Counted from the stretch's first letter, positions 43,716 to 53,350 are shown. The stretch: 64,000 nucleotides of DNA from Nocardioides sp. 1609 (GCF_004522105.1 NZ_SPUJ01000003.1:620001-684000), one strand, 5' to 3'. Notes: generated by a model not told the origin, from the sequence alone. Numbers and translations: made by a program.

Positions 43716-44138
43716 ATGGCTGTGGTCCTCGGGTACGACGAGTCGCCCGGCGCGGACGCCGCGCTCGCGACGGCGATCTCGGTCGCCTCGCGCTTCGACG
43801 AGGTGCTGGTGCTCGTCTACGGCGCCGGCCCGCCCGGGGGCCTGGGCGAGGAGGCCGGCGCCCACCGCGACGCGCTGCGCGAGATCGGCCGCACCGCGCT
43901 CGCCCACGCCGTCGAGCGCGCCGAGGCGGCCGGCGTCCGCACCGAGGTCGAGCTGGTCGACTCCAAGCCGGCCCAGGCGATGCTCGAGGTCGGCGAGAAG
44001 CACGACGCGACCGTCCTGGTCGTCGGGACCGCCGGCGAGAGCCCGCTGCGCGGCGCGATGCTCGGCTCGACCCCGCACAAGCTGCTGCACCTGAGCACCC
44101 GCCCGGTGCTCTGCGTGCCGGGCGACCCGGAGGCGTGA
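43716..44138 (+). CDS. Universal stress protein (UspA family)
   Basis: 140-aa cytosolic USP. It begins AVVLGYDESPGADAALATAI and has the ATP-binding motif G-x2-G-x9-G-S/T in VGTAGESPLRGAMLGST, followed by VLCVPGDP. It is cotranscribed with the amino acid permease, an arrangement seen repeatedly for USPs and permeases. Confidence 0.9.
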   Translation: MAVVLGYDESPGADAALATAISVASRFDEVLVLVYGAGPPGGLGEEAGAHRDALREIGRTALAHAVERAEAAGVRTEVELVDSKPAQAMLEVGEKHDATVLVVGTAGESPLRGAMLGSTPHKLLHLSTRPVLCVPGDPEA

Positions 44139-44153
44139 GACTCCTCGGCGAGG

Positions 44154-45527
44154 TCAGCCGGGTCGGCCGCTCCGGCCGAGGGCCGCGATCGCCGCGGCAC
44201 CAGCGACGCTGACGCACGCGCACCCGACGACGACGACGTTCCAGCCGTCGACGACGGTGTCGCCGACGTGGGTGGCGACGGTGACGAGGACGGTGATGCC
44301 GATCGCGGCCCCGAGGTAGCGCGCGGTGTTGTTGGCGCCGCTGCCCATCGCGGTGCGGTCGGGCGGCACGCTGGCCACCGCCTCGCGGCCGAGCACCGCG
44401 TTGAGCAGGCCGGTGCCGACCCCGGTCAGGACCATCACCACCGCGAGCCGCCACAGTCCCGAGCCGTCGTGGAGCCCGAGCCCGGTCAGCTGACCGAGGG
44501 CGACCAGGACCAGCAGCACGGCGATGCCGCGCGGTCCGGCGAAGGTCCAGGGCAGCCGGCGCAGCGTCAGCGACGCGACGACGCTCACGCCCGCCCAGAG
44601 GGCGGCGAGCAGGCTCGCGGACCAGACCCCGGCACCCAGGCCGACCTGCGCGACCGTCGGGGTGAGCGAGGCGAGACCGATCATGCTGACCCCGAGCGTC
44701 AACGACCCGAGCGTGGCGGCGACGAAGGCCGGGCTGCGCAGCAGCGCCGGGTCCAGGAGCGGCTCGCGGACGCGGGGCTCGACCACGGCCAGCGCCGCCA
44801 GACAGGCCAGGGCGGCGACCGCGAGGGCGGCGGCGGGCGCGTCGATGCCGTCGCGAGCCTGCGTCAGCGCCGACACGACGAGCGTCAGGAACGCGACCAG
44901 CAGCACCAGCCCGGGGACGTCGACGCGGCGCGGGGCGTCGGCCCGGGAGGCACCGAGCCGGCCGGAGAGCGGGAGCAGCGCGCCTGCGGCGACCGCGGTG
45001 ACGGCGTACGTCTCGCGCCACCCCGAGCCGACCTCGCCGACAGCCGCGGCGAGCACCGAGCCCACCGCGATGCCGAGCCCGACGCTGGCGCCCCACAGCG
45101 ACGTGGCGCGCAGCCGGTCCGGTCCGGGCGCGTGGCGGGCGGCCAGCAACGACAGGCCGCACGCGAGGACCGCCGCGCCGCCCACACCCTGCACCGTGCG
45201 TCCGGCGACCAGCACCGCCGGCGAGCCGGCCACGGCGCACACCACGGCACCGGCCGCGACGAGCACCATCCCGACGTCGTAGACGGTGCGCCGGCCGTAC
45301 CGGTCGCCCAGGACCCCGCTCGCGAGCAGCGCGGCCGCCAGGCCCAGGCTCATCGAGCTGAGGATCCAGGCGCGGGCCCCCGCCCCGGCGTCGAGGTCGG
45401 GGGCGGTGACGGGGAGCGACACGATCGGCGTGACGTAGGTGACGAGCACCAGCGCCGTCCCGAGCGCGACGGGCACGAGCGGTCGCACCTCCACCCGGGT
45501 GCGTGTCGGTTTGATATTCAAACTCAC
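44154..45527 (-). CDS. MFS transporter, drug-efflux type
   Basis: 457-aa major facilitator with roughly fourteen hydrophobic segments and the loop 2-3 signature GVLGDRYGRRTVYDVG, plus motif C-like GWRETYAVTAVAAGALLPL. This layout suits a DHA2-type multidrug exporter. GTG 45527 lies seven bases after TAGCGT (45540-45535), so the mRNA is leaderless. An AT-rich inverted repeat overlaps codons 2-6. It is divergent from an HxlR regulator, its likely repressor. Confidence 0.85.
   Translation of the reverse strand: MSLNIKPTRTRVEVRPLVPVALGTALVLVTYVTPIVSLPVTAPDLDAGAGARAWILSSMSLGLAAALLASGVLGDRYGRRTVYDVGMVLVAAGAVVCAVAGSPAVLVAGRTVQGVGGAAVLACGLSLLAARHAPGPDRLRATSLWGASVGLGIAVGSVLAAAVGEVGSGWRETYAVTAVAAGALLPLSGRLGASRADAPRRVDVPGLVLLVAFLTLVVSALTQARDGIDAPAAALAVAALACLAALAVVEPRVREPLLDPALLRSPAFVAATLGSLTLGVSMIGLASLTPTVAQVGLGAGVWSASLLAALWAGVSVVASLTLRRLPWTFAGPRGIAVLLVLVALGQLTGLGLHDGSGLWRLAVVMVLTGVGTGLLNAVLGREAVASVPPDRTAMGSGANNTARYLGAAIGITVLVTVATHVGDTVVDGWNVVVVGCACVSVAGAAAIAALGRSGRPG
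45509..45523. promoter_or_regulatory. Probable HxlR operator
   Basis: GTTTGA-TAT-TCAAAC, an AT-rich inverted repeat conspicuous in this DNA, lies inside the first codons of the leaderless MFS gene and overlaps TTGATA, a possible -35 of the HxlR gene (17 bases from CACGCT). Confidence 0.6.
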
Positions 45528-45545
45528 GACGGGCACGCTAGCGCA

Positions 45546-45890
45546 GTGCGCAAGATCCTGCTCGCCGATCTCCCCGGCCGCCCCTGCCCCGCCGCCGCCG
45601 CGCTCGAGCTGGTGGGCGAGCGGTGGGCCCTGCTGGTGGTGCGCGAGCTGTCGTTCGGGGTGACCCGGTTCGGCGACATCGTCCGCGGCACGGGGGCGCC
45701 TCGCGACCGTGTCGCCGTCCGCCTCCGCGCCCTCGAGGACGCCGGCGTCGTCGAGCGGGAGCCCTACCAGGACTCCCCCACGCGATGGGACTACCGGTTG
45801 ACGCCGGCCGGGCGCGACCTGCTGCCGGTCATCGACGCCCTCGTGGTCTGGGGCCGCCGACACGCGGTCGAGCCGGTCAGCCGGCCTTGA
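45546..45890 (+). CDS. HxlR-family (DUF24) transcriptional regulator
   Basis: 114-aa winged-helix regulator with the family opening CPAAAALELVGERWALLVVREL and wing region RVAVRLRALEDAGVVEREPY then DYRLTPAGRDLLPVIDAL. GTG 45546. The family often senses electrophiles or quinones through a cysteine; the single Cys in the N-terminal CPA may serve. It is divergent from the MFS exporter and overlaps the EI24 gene at its 3' end. Confidence 0.88.
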   Translation: MRKILLADLPGRPCPAAAALELVGERWALLVVRELSFGVTRFGDIVRGTGAPRDRVAVRLRALEDAGVVEREPYQDSPTRWDYRLTPAGRDLLPVIDALVVWGRRHAVEPVSRP

Positions 45891-46647
45891 CCACCGGGTA
45901 GGGCAGCGCCGGGACGTCGTCGAGGATCTCGCGCGCCAGCACGGTGGCGCCGGCGACCGCGACCGGCATCACCAGCACGCCGCCGAGCGGCACGAAGAAG
46001 CACGCCTGCGTGACGACCCCGAAGCCGAGCACCGAGCGCCGGTAGGGACGCAGGAGCTCCTTCTGCGCCGCGGCGTCCATCCCCCGGGCCTCGAGCGCGC
46101 GGCTGATCAGCTCGCGCGCCAGCATCCGGCCCGACAGCGTCAGGCCGAGGATGATGCCGAGCACCGGCCCGATGACCGGGATGAAGCCGCTGAGCAGCAC
46201 CAGCACCGAGAACGAGAGGCCGACGGCGGCGAGCTTGAGCCCGTCGAGCGCCGAGCGCCAGAAGCCGAGCCCGTCGCCGAGCGGCACCGGGCCGATCATC
46301 TCCTCGGTGGCGCGCCAGATCCGCTCGTAGAACGGGTCACCGACGGTGAGGGTGAGCCCGGTGAAGGTCGCGGTCCACAGCAGCACCGAGGCGACGACGA
46401 TGAGGACCGCGAGCAGGACGCGCACCAGCGAGCGCAGCGGGTCGACCCATCCGTCGGCGAACGGCGTCAGCCACGCCGCGATCGAGACGACGTTGAGCAG
46501 CAGCAGGACGAACGCGACCGCGAGCACGCAGAAGACGAGGAACGCCGGCACCATCCCCAGCACCAGCAGCCGCGGCCGGGTGCGCAGCAGGCGCCACCCC
46601 CGCCCGAGGCACTGGGCGCCGTACCCGAAGTCGCGCACCATCGCCAT
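45877..46647 (-). CDS. EI24-domain (CysZ-like) membrane protein
   Basis: 256-aa membrane protein of the EI24 family. An amphipathic start (RDFGYGAQCLGRGWRLL) leads into paired hydrophobic helices; the family core LSGFIPVIGPVLGIILGLTLSG and ELLRPYRRSVLGFGVV are visible. CysZ relatives import sulfate, but most actinobacterial members are uncharacterised. It begins 13 bases after the YbbN-like gene and its end overlaps the HxlR gene by 14 bases. Confidence 0.82.
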   Translation of the reverse strand: MAMVRDFGYGAQCLGRGWRLLRTRPRLLVLGMVPAFLVFCVLAVAFVLLLLNVVSIAAWLTPFADGWVDPLRSLVRVLLAVLIVVASVLLWTATFTGLTLTVGDPFYERIWRATEEMIGPVPLGDGLGFWRSALDGLKLAAVGLSFSVLVLLSGFIPVIGPVLGIILGLTLSGRMLARELISRALEARGMDAAAQKELLRPYRRSVLGFGVVTQACFFVPLGGVLVMPVAVAGATVLAREILDDVPALPYPVVKAG

Positions 46648-46659
46648 GGAACCGCGACC

Positions 46660-47610
46660 TCAGAAGAGGGCGGAGGCGAGTCGCTGACGGGCCTGCAGGA
46701 CGGTGGCGTCGTCGTTGCCGACCGCGGCGAACAGGCCGATCAGGTGCTCCCGCGCCCGGTCGCGCTCCTTGCCCGCCGTGACGCGGACGAGCTCGACGAG
46801 CCGCCCGAACGCCTCCACCGGTCGCCCCTCGGCGAGGTCGACGTCGGCGGCCAGGGTCTGGGCGTCGACGTCGGCCGGGGCGGCGTCGGCCGCGGCCCGG
46901 ACGGCGACCGGGTCGACGTCGTGGGTGCGCTGCAGCACCTTCGCCATCGCCAGCCCGGCGACCGCCTCGGCGTCGGCCGGGTTGGCCGTCACAAGCTTCT
47001 GGTACTCCGCGACGGCCGTGTCGACGTCGTCGCGCGCCAGCGCCTCCTCGGCCGCGGCGTAGCGCGGGTCGGCGGCCGGCTCCGCGCCGTCCTCGGCGGG
47101 CGCGGCGCCGCTCACCGGCTGGTGCCGGGCGGTCATGCCCTGCGACGCCAGCTGCTGCATCACCTGGGTGAGCGCGGTGCGCAGCTCGTCGATCGGGACG
47201 ACGTCCTGGAACAGCGGCGCCGGGCGGCCGTCGAGGACGGCGACCACGAGCGGGATCGACTGCACCTGCATCGCCTGCGCGATCTGCGGCGAGGCGTCGA
47301 CGTCGACGAGCCCGGCCAGGAACCGGCCCTCGAACTCGCCCGAGAGCGTGACGAGGTCGTCGGCGAGCTGGCCGCTCTCCGGCATTCGCCCCCGCGAGAA
47401 CAGCACCAGCAGGACCGGCGCCGTCATCGAGGTCTCCAGGACCTGCTGGAAGTTCTCGGCCGTCACCTCGACGGCGTAGGATGACGGACCGGCCGGCGCG
47501 CCGCCGGTGGGTGCGCCGGCCGGCGCGCCCGCGCCGGGGGGCGGGGAGGCCGGACGCTTGAGTGCGGAGAGGTCGATCGCGCCTCGACGGGTGAAGGGCT
47601 GCTGCGTCAT
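46660..47610 (-). CDS. Thioredoxin-fold/TPR co-chaperone-like protein (YbbN/CnoX type)
   Basis: 316-aa protein: a Gly/Ala/Pro linker, a thioredoxin-like domain at ~50-160 (VLLVLFSRGRMPESGQLADD, where the C-x-x-C is absent), and a TPR-like helical C terminus. The domain order matches YbbN/CnoX, which holds unfolding clients for GroEL or DnaK. The missing active-site cysteines indicate no redox catalysis. ATG 47610 is six bases after TAGGAT (47622-47617), leaderless. Confidence 0.85.
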   Translation of the reverse strand: MTQQPFTRRGAIDLSALKRPASPPPGAGAPAGAPTGGAPAGPSSYAVEVTAENFQQVLETSMTAPVLLVLFSRGRMPESGQLADDLVTLSGEFEGRFLAGLVDVDASPQIAQAMQVQSIPLVVAVLDGRPAPLFQDVVPIDELRTALTQVMQQLASQGMTARHQPVSGAAPAEDGAEPAADPRYAAAEEALARDDVDTAVAEYQKLVTANPADAEAVAGLAMAKVLQRTHDVDPVAVRAAADAAPADVDAQTLAADVDLAEGRPVEAFGRLVELVRVTAGKERDRAREHLIGLFAAVGNDDATVLQARQRLASALF

Positions 47611-47693
47611 GCCGCAATCCTAGGAGTGCTCGCCCACGAACCTTCACCCGCCGTTCGCCCGTCGACCGACGCCGTCGTGGCAGGGTGGCGAGC

Positions 47694-48959
47694 ATGACGA
47701 CGCTTTCTCGGGCGCGACTGATCGCGCTGCCCTCCCTCCTGCTCCTCACCTCCGGCCTCGTGGCCACCGCCGCCCCGCCGGCCACCGCCGGGCCAGGCCA
47801 CCACGGCGGGCACCACGGCGGGCACCACGGCGGGCACCACGGCGGGCACCACGGGCACGCGAAGGAGACCGTGCGCTTCCAGACCTTCAACGCCTCCCTG
47901 AACCGGGCCACCGCGGGGCAGCTCGTGCGCGACCTGTCGACCCGCGACAACGCCCAGGCGGCGACGGTGGCCGAGATCGTGCAGCGCACCCGCCCCGACG
48001 TCCTGCTGCTCAACGAGTTCGACTACGTCGCCGACGGCTCGGCGGTCGACCTCTTTCGCCGCAACTACCTCGAGGTCGGCCAGCAGGGCGCCCGCCCGAT
48101 CCACTACCGCTACTCCTACGTGGCGCCGTCCAACACCGGCGTGCCGAGCGGCTTCGACCTCGACGGCAACGGCACGGTCGGCGGCGGCAACGACGCCTAC
48201 GGGTTCGGCGACTTCGAGGGTCAGTACGGCATGGTCGTGCTCAGCAGGTACCCGATCGACCAGCGCCGGGTCCGGACCTTCCAGAAGTTCCGCTGGCAGG
48301 ACATGCCCGGCAACCTGATCCCGACCGACTTCTACTCGCTCGAGGAGCAGGCCGCGCTGCGGCTGTCGAGCAAGTCGCACTGGGACGTGCCGATCAGGAT
48401 CGGCCGCGAGACGGTGCACTTCCTGGCCTCGCACCCGACGCCGCCGACCTTCGACGGCCCCGAGGACCGCAACGGCCGGCGCAACCACGACGAGATCCGG
48501 TTCTGGGCCGACTACGTCTCGGGCGCCCGCTACGTCTACGACGACCGCGGTCGCCGCGGCGGACTCGCCCGCGGCTCGTCGTTCGTCATCGCCGGTGACC
48601 AGAACGCCGACCCGCTCGACGGTGACTCCGTCGCGGCCGCCATCGACCAGCTGCTCGACCACCGCGCCGTCAACGACCCGCTGCCGACCTCGGCCGGCGG
48701 ACCCGAGGCGGCCGCCCGCCAGGGCGGGGCCAACGCGGCCCACCGCGGCGACCCGGCCCTCGACACCGCCGACTTCAGCGACTCCCCCGCACCCGGGAAC
48801 CTCCGCGCCGACTACGTGCTGCCCTCGCGCGACCTGCGGGTCCGCGGCGCCGGCGTCTTCTGGCCCACGCCGTCCGACCCGCTGTCGCGGCTCACCGGCG
48901 AGTACCCGTTCCCGTCCTCGGACCACCGCGCCGTGTGGGTGGACCTCCGGGTGCACTGA
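47694..48959 (+). CDS. Secreted endonuclease/exonuclease/phosphatase-family protein
   Basis: 421-aa exported protein. A signal peptide (RLIALPSLLLLTSGLVATAA) is followed by a His-Gly repeat (HHGG four times then HHGH), and an EEP domain with TFNASLNR, LLLNEFDY, GQYGMVVLSRYPI, HFLASHPTPP, IAGDQNADP and the terminal SSDHRAVW. The EEP set implies a metal-dependent phosphodiesterase or nuclease. ATG 47694 is seven bases after CAGGGT; a GTG at 47685 is less likely. The His repeat may bind metal (inference). Confidence 0.85.
   Translation: MTTLSRARLIALPSLLLLTSGLVATAAPPATAGPGHHGGHHGGHHGGHHGGHHGHAKETVRFQTFNASLNRATAGQLVRDLSTRDNAQAATVAEIVQRTRPDVLLLNEFDYVADGSAVDLFRRNYLEVGQQGARPIHYRYSYVAPSNTGVPSGFDLDGNGTVGGGNDAYGFGDFEGQYGMVVLSRYPIDQRRVRTFQKFRWQDMPGNLIPTDFYSLEEQAALRLSSKSHWDVPIRIGRETVHFLASHPTPPTFDGPEDRNGRRNHDEIRFWADYVSGARYVYDDRGRRGGLARGSSFVIAGDQNADPLDGDSVAAAIDQLLDHRAVNDPLPTSAGGPEAAARQGGANAAHRGDPALDTADFSDSPAPGNLRADYVLPSRDLRVRGAGVFWPTPSDPLSRLTGEYPFPSSDHRAVWVDLRVH
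47799..47858 (+). repeat. 12-bp tandem repeat coding HHGG
   Basis: Four copies of CACCACGGCGGG and a fifth degenerate copy, in frame within the secreted EEP protein, just after its signal peptide. Confidence 0.9.
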
Positions 48960-49031
48960 GGAGGGCCTGGCTCGGCCCGTCGACGGTCCCGGGGACCACC
49001 TCGACGCAGGGGTCGGCCGGGGAGGGACGGG

Positions 49032-50006
49032 TCAGGGCTCGAGGAGCCGGTCGGCCGCGGCGTAGGGGTCGCACTCCCCGGCGACCACGGCGGCGGCCAG
49101 CCGGCCCAGCTCGGCGTGCCCGCCGATGTCGGCCCACCTCCGGCGCAGCGCGGCGACGGCGATCGCCTCGACCTCGGCGCGGGCCCGGCGCTCGCGGCGG
49201 CGGGTGAGCTCGCCCGAGTCCAGCGACCACGACCGGTGGGCGGCGAGCGCCTCCACGACTCCTCCGACGCCCTCACCGGTCTGGGCGACGGTCTTCAGGA
49301 CCGGCGGCGTCCAGGCGCCGTCGCGCCGGTCGGCGAGCCTCAGCGTCGAGCGCAGGTCGCGGGCGACCTGGGCCGCGCCGTCGCGGTCGGCCTTGTTGAC
49401 GACGTACACGTCCCCGACCTCGAGGATCCCCGCCTTGGCGGCCTGGATGCCGTCGCCCATGCCGGGCGCGAGCAGCACGACCGTGGTGTCGGCGAGCCCG
49501 GCCACCTCGACCTCGCTCTGCCCCACCCCGACCGTCTCCACGAGGACGACGTCGAAGGCGGCCGCGTCGAGCACGCGGATCGCCTGCGGGGTCGACCACG
49601 ACAGCCCGCCCAGGTGGCCGCGCGCGGCCATCGAGCGGATGAAGACACCCGGGTCGAGGGCGTGGTCGCCCATCCGGATCCGGTCGCCGAGCAGCGCGCC
49701 GCCCGAGAACGGCGACGACGGGTCGACGGCGAGCACGCCGACGCTCCGGTCGTCGTCGCGCAGCGCGCGGACCAGGGCGTTGGTCGACGTCGACTTGCCG
49801 ACGCCGGGAGCCCCGGTCACGCCGACGACCTGGGCGCGGCCGGTGTGCGGGGCCAGGGCGGCGCTCACCTCGCGCAGGCTCGGCGACTCGTCCTCGACGA
49901 GCGAGATCAGCCGGGCGACCGCCCGGGCCTCGCCGTCGCGGGCACGCGCCACGAGGTCGGGGACGTCGAGCCCCCGACCCCCACGGCCGTCAGCCCTTCG
50001 GGACAC
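49032..50006 (-). CDS. meaB: MeaB/ArgK G-protein chaperone of methylmalonyl-CoA mutase
   Basis: 324-aa GTPase that protects and loads B12-dependent acyl-CoA mutases. It shows the P-loop [56 protein letters not shown] and NKAD. GTG 50006 overlaps the thiolase stop by 17 bases. The mutase genes are not in the window; with mce and ccrA it marks methylmalonyl/ethylmalonyl-CoA metabolism. Confidence 0.95.
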   Translation of the reverse strand: MSRRADGRGGRGLDVPDLVARARDGEARAVARLISLVEDESPSLREVSAALAPHTGRAQVVGVTGAPGVGKSTSTNALVRALRDDDRSVGVLAVDPSSPFSGGALLGDRIRMGDHALDPGVFIRSMAARGHLGGLSWSTPQAIRVLDAAAFDVVLVETVGVGQSEVEVAGLADTTVVLLAPGMGDGIQAAKAGILEVGDVYVVNKADRDGAAQVARDLRSTLRLADRRDGAWTPPVLKTVAQTGEGVGGVVEALAAHRSWSLDSGELTRRRERRARAEVEAIAVAALRRRWADIGGHAELGRLAAAVVAGECDPYAAADRLLEP

Positions 50007-51180
50007 GGACGATCAGGGCGTCGCCCTGGCCGCCGCCACCGCAGAGCGCGGCGGCTCCGACCCCGCCGCCCCGCCGCTTGAGCTCCAGCGCCAGGTGCAG
50101 GACGACGCGGGCGCCCGACATGCCGACCGGGTGGCCGAGCGCGATGGCGCCGCCGTTCACGTTGACCTTCTCGGGGTCGAGACCCAGCGAGCGGGCCGAC
50201 TCGATGCCGACGGCGGCGAACGCCTCGTTGAACTCGACGAGGTCGAGGTCCGCCGGGTCGATGCCCTCCTTGGCGCAGGCCTTCGCCGTCGCGTTGGCGG
50301 GCTGCATCTGCAAGGTGGAGTCGGGGCCGGCGACCATGCCGTGCGCCCCGATCTCGGCCAGCCACTCCAGCCCGAGCTCCTCGGCCCTGGCCCGGCTCAT
50401 CACCACGACCGCGCAGGCACCGTCGGAGATCTGGGACGACGACGCGGCGGTGATGGTGCCGTCCTTGCTGAACGCCGGGCGCAGGCCCGCCAGGGACTCC
50501 GCCGTCGTGTCGCCGCGGATGCCCTCGTCCTGGCTGACGACGACCGGGTCGCCCTTGCGCTGCGGGATCGAGACCGGCACGACCTCGTCGTCGAAGACGC
50601 CGTTCTTCCAGCCGGCCGCGGCCTTCTGGTGCGACGCGGCGGCGAACCCGTCCTGCTCCTCACGGGTCAGGTGCGTGCGGGAGGCGTTGTAGTCCTCGGT
50701 CAGCGAGCCCATCGCCTGCTGGGTGGCCTGGTCGAAGAGTGCGTCGTAGGCCATCGAGTCGACCAGCGTGGTGTCGCCGTACTTGAAGCCCTCGCGGGAC
50801 TTCGGCAGCAGGTGCGGCGCGTTGGTCATCGACTCCATCCCGCCCGCGACGATGATCTCGGCCTCGCCGGCGCGGATCATCTGGTCGGCGGTGGCGATGG
50901 CGTTCAGGCCCGACAGGCACACCTTGTTGATGGTGATCGACGGCACCGACGGCGGCAGCCCGGCCGCGAGGCCGGCGGTGCGGGCCGGGTTCTGACCGGC
51001 GCCGGCCAGGATGACCTGGCCCATGATCAGGTAGTCGACCTGGTCGGCGGCGACGCCGGCCTTCTCGAGCGCGCCCTTGATCGCCACGCCTCCGAGGTCG
51101 GCGGCCGACTGGGACTTGAGGCCTCCGAGGAGACGACCGATCGGGGTACGGGCCCCGGCGACGATGACGGTTCCGGACAT
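49990..51180 (-). CDS. Acetyl-CoA C-acetyltransferase (thiolase)
   Basis: 396-aa thiolase making acetoacetyl-CoA from two acetyl-CoA or the reverse. Active-site cysteine in [13 protein letters not shown] (about residue 90), [26 protein letters not shown] and the second cysteine in [14 protein letters not shown] 51180 follows GGAGG. It is upstream of meaB and divergent from mce, the order I recall from Streptomyces (thiolase, epimerase, coiled-coil gene). Confidence 0.95.
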   Translation of the reverse strand: MSGTVIVAGARTPIGRLLGGLKSQSAADLGGVAIKGALEKAGVAADQVDYLIMGQVILAGAGQNPARTAGLAAGLPPSVPSITINKVCLSGLNAIATADQMIRAGEAEIIVAGGMESMTNAPHLLPKSREGFKYGDTTLVDSMAYDALFDQATQQAMGSLTEDYNASRTHLTREEQDGFAAASHQKAAAGWKNGVFDDEVVPVSIPQRKGDPVVVSQDEGIRGDTTAESLAGLRPAFSKDGTITAASSSQISDGACAVVVMSRARAEELGLEWLAEIGAHGMVAGPDSTLQMQPANATAKACAKEGIDPADLDLVEFNEAFAAVGIESARSLGLDPEKVNVNGGAIALGHPVGMSGARVVLHLALELKRRGGGVGAAALCGGGGQGDALIVRVPKG

Positions 51181-51322
51181 GGGTGCCTCCGCAGGTTCGA
51201 GTGGGTCTCTCGTGACCCTACCCACGCCCCACCGGCCGCCGGGAGGTGTGGGACGCCCCGCCGGTGAGTCCTGGGTCACAGCCGCGGCCGGGTTGCCGTC
51301 GCGTCGTCCACAATGGCGTCCC

Positions 51323-51772
51323 ATGACCGCCCCTCTCGACATCCCCGAGCACCTGTTCACCGCCATCGACCACGTCGGCATGGCCGTGCCCGACCTCGAC
51401 GTGGCGATCGCGTTCTACCGCGACACCTTCGGCATGCGGGTCGCGCACGAGGAGACCAACAAGGAGCAGGGCGTCCGTGAGGCGATGATGGCCGTCGGCG
51501 ACTCCGGCTCCTGCGTGCAGCTGCTCGCGCCGCTGGACGACACCTCGACGATCGCGAAGTACCTCGACCGCTCGGGTCCGGGCTGCCAGCAGGTCGCCTA
51601 CCGCGTCACCGACGTCGAGCAGGTCAGCGCCATCCTCCGTGAGCGCGGCCTGCGCCTGCTCTACGACGCCCCGCGGCGCGGCACCAGCGACTCGCGCATC
51701 AACTTCGTGCACCCGAAGGACGCCGGCGGCGTCCTGGTCGAGCTCGTGGAGCCCGCGGCCGCGACGGCGTGA
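51323..51772 (+). CDS. mce: Methylmalonyl-CoA epimerase
   Basis: 149-aa VOC-fold epimerase converting (2S)- to (2R)-methylmalonyl-CoA. Metal ligands and core appear in [47 protein letters not shown] and [18 protein letters not shown]. It lies between thiolase/meaB and ccrA, which fits the mutase pathway. ATG 51323 lies eight bases after CACAAT, so the mRNA may be leaderless. Confidence 0.94.
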   Translation: MTAPLDIPEHLFTAIDHVGMAVPDLDVAIAFYRDTFGMRVAHEETNKEQGVREAMMAVGDSGSCVQLLAPLDDTSTIAKYLDRSGPGCQQVAYRVTDVEQVSAILRERGLRLLYDAPRRGTSDSRINFVHPKDAGGVLVELVEPAAATA

Positions 51773-51799
51773 CCTCGGGCACACCGAGCCGCCAGCTCG

Positions 51800-51812
51800 G
51801 TTACCCACCGGT
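51800..51812 (+). promoter_or_regulatory. GTTACC-type motif upstream of ccrA
   Basis: GTTACC-CACC-GGT, continuing into ATC, forms an approximate inverted repeat (GTTACC/GGTATC). It lies 55 bases upstream of the ccrA start and matches motifs at 24084 and 61178. Confidence 0.45.
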
Positions 51813-51866
51813 ATCTTGCGGACTGGTCGTGCCCGACCGCTCTGCCTGACGACAGGAGACCCAGCC

Positions 51867-53216
51867 GTGCAGCACATCCTCGATGCCATCACCGCCAGTC
51901 AGCGTGGCGACGCCACCACCGAGGACTTCGCGGACCTCGCGCTCCCGGAGGCCTACCGGGCGGTGACGGTCCACCGCGACGACGTCGACATGTTCGAGGG
52001 CCTCGAGACCCGCGACAAGGACCCCCGCCGGTCGCTCCACGTCGAGGACGTCGCGCTGCCCGAGCTCGGCCCGGGCGAGGCCTACGTCGCCGTCATGGCC
52101 TCGGCGATCAACTACAACACCGTGTGGACCTCGATCTTCGAGCCGGTCTCGACGTTCGGCTTCCTCGAGCGCTACGGCCGGCTCTCGGAGCTGACGAAGC
52201 GCCACGACCTGCCCTACCACGTGGTCGGCTCCGACCTCGCCGGCGTCGTGCTGCGCACCGGGCCCGGCGTCACCCGGTGGAAGCCCGGCACCGAGGTCGT
52301 CGCCCACTGCCTGTCGGTCGAGCTCGAGGACTCCGACGGCCACGACGACACGATGCTCGACCCGCAGCAGCGGATCTGGGGCTTCGAGACCAACTTCGGC
52401 GGCCTGGCGACGATCGCGCTGGTCAAGTCCAACCAGCTGATGCCCAAGCCCGCGCACCTCACCTGGGAGGAGGCCGCCTCCCCCGGCCTGGTCAACTCCA
52501 CCGCCTACCGCCAGCTCGTGTCCAGGAACGGCGGCAACATGAAGCAGGGCGACAACGTCCTGGTGTGGGGCGCGTCCGGCGGCCTGGGCGGTTTCGCGAC
52601 GCAGTACGCGCTCAACGGCGGCGCGGTCCCGGTCTGCGTGGTCTCGAACGAGGAGAAGGCCGCCATCGCCCGCTCGATGGGTGCGGAGCTGGTCATCAAC
52701 CGCTCCGAGGAGGACTACCGGTTCTGGAACGACGAGGGCACCGCGCAGGACCCGAAGGAGTGGAAGCGCTTCGGGGCCAGGATCCGCGAGCTGACCGGCG
52801 GCGAGGACATCGACATCGTCTTCGAGCACCCGGGCCGCGAGACCTTCGGCGCGTCGGTCTACGTGACCCGCAAGGGCGGCACCATCACCACCTGTGCCTC
52901 GACGTCGGGCTACATGCACGAGTACGACAACCGCTACCTGTGGATGAACCTCAAGCGGATCATCTCCAGCCACTTCGCCAACTACCGCGAGTCGTGGGAG
53001 GCCAACCGCCTCGTCGCCAAGGGCATGATCCACCCGACGCTCTCGCGGACCTACGCGCTCGCCGACGTCGGGCAGGCCGCGCTCGACGTCCACCGCAACG
53101 CCCACCAGGGCAAGGTCGGCGTGCTGTGCCTGGCTCCGGAGGAGGGGCTCGGCGTCCGCGACCACGAGCTGCGTGAGAAGCACCTCACCGCGATCAACCG
53201 GTTCCGCGGCGTCTAG
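51867..53216 (+). CDS. ccrA: Crotonyl-CoA carboxylase/reductase
   Basis: 449-aa zinc-free MDR-family enzyme that reductively carboxylates crotonyl-CoA to ethylmalonyl-CoA. Typical segments are INYNTVWTSIFEPVSTFGFL, YHVVGSDLAGVV, IWGFETNFGGLA, the nucleotide-binding VWGASGGLGGFATQYAL and the C-terminal SSHFANYRESWEANRLV. GTG 51867 follows ACAGGAGA. It supplies C4/C5 extender units and, with mce and meaB, the ethylmalonyl-CoA route for growth on C2 units. Confidence 0.96.
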   Translation: MQHILDAITASQRGDATTEDFADLALPEAYRAVTVHRDDVDMFEGLETRDKDPRRSLHVEDVALPELGPGEAYVAVMASAINYNTVWTSIFEPVSTFGFLERYGRLSELTKRHDLPYHVVGSDLAGVVLRTGPGVTRWKPGTEVVAHCLSVELEDSDGHDDTMLDPQQRIWGFETNFGGLATIALVKSNQLMPKPAHLTWEEAASPGLVNSTAYRQLVSRNGGNMKQGDNVLVWGASGGLGGFATQYALNGGAVPVCVVSNEEKAAIARSMGAELVINRSEEDYRFWNDEGTAQDPKEWKRFGARIRELTGGEDIDIVFEHPGRETFGASVYVTRKGGTITTCASTSGYMHEYDNRYLWMNLKRIISSHFANYRESWEANRLVAKGMIHPTLSRTYALADVGQAALDVHRNAHQGKVGVLCLAPEEGLGVRDHELREKHLTAINRFRGV

Positions 53217-53284
53217 GCACCTCGGGGCGCCGTTCGGGGCCGCGCGGCGCCGGAGCCGAAAGTTCATCGACCGACGCGCGCGAG

Positions 53285-53350
53285 CGGGGTGGGATCGGGG
53301 AGCACCATCAGGGATCATGGGGCCGGGACCCCTTCCCCCATCCCACCCCG
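53285..53350 (+). promoter_or_regulatory. Long hairpin between ccrA and the coiled-coil gene
   Basis: Perfect 11-bp arms 53285-53295 and 53340-53350, prolonged inward by five more pairs (GGGGA with TCCCC), enclose a loop with its own GGGG/CCCC pair. It ends 21 bases before ATG 53372. It could terminate ccrA or fold in the leader of the next gene. Confidence 0.6.

Noticed and set aside
41123..43717. Long minus-strand frame upstream of the EamA gene
   Set aside because: It is antisense to the LysR and permease genes, with low-complexity shadow composition; GTG 41122 gives a complete exporter N terminus.
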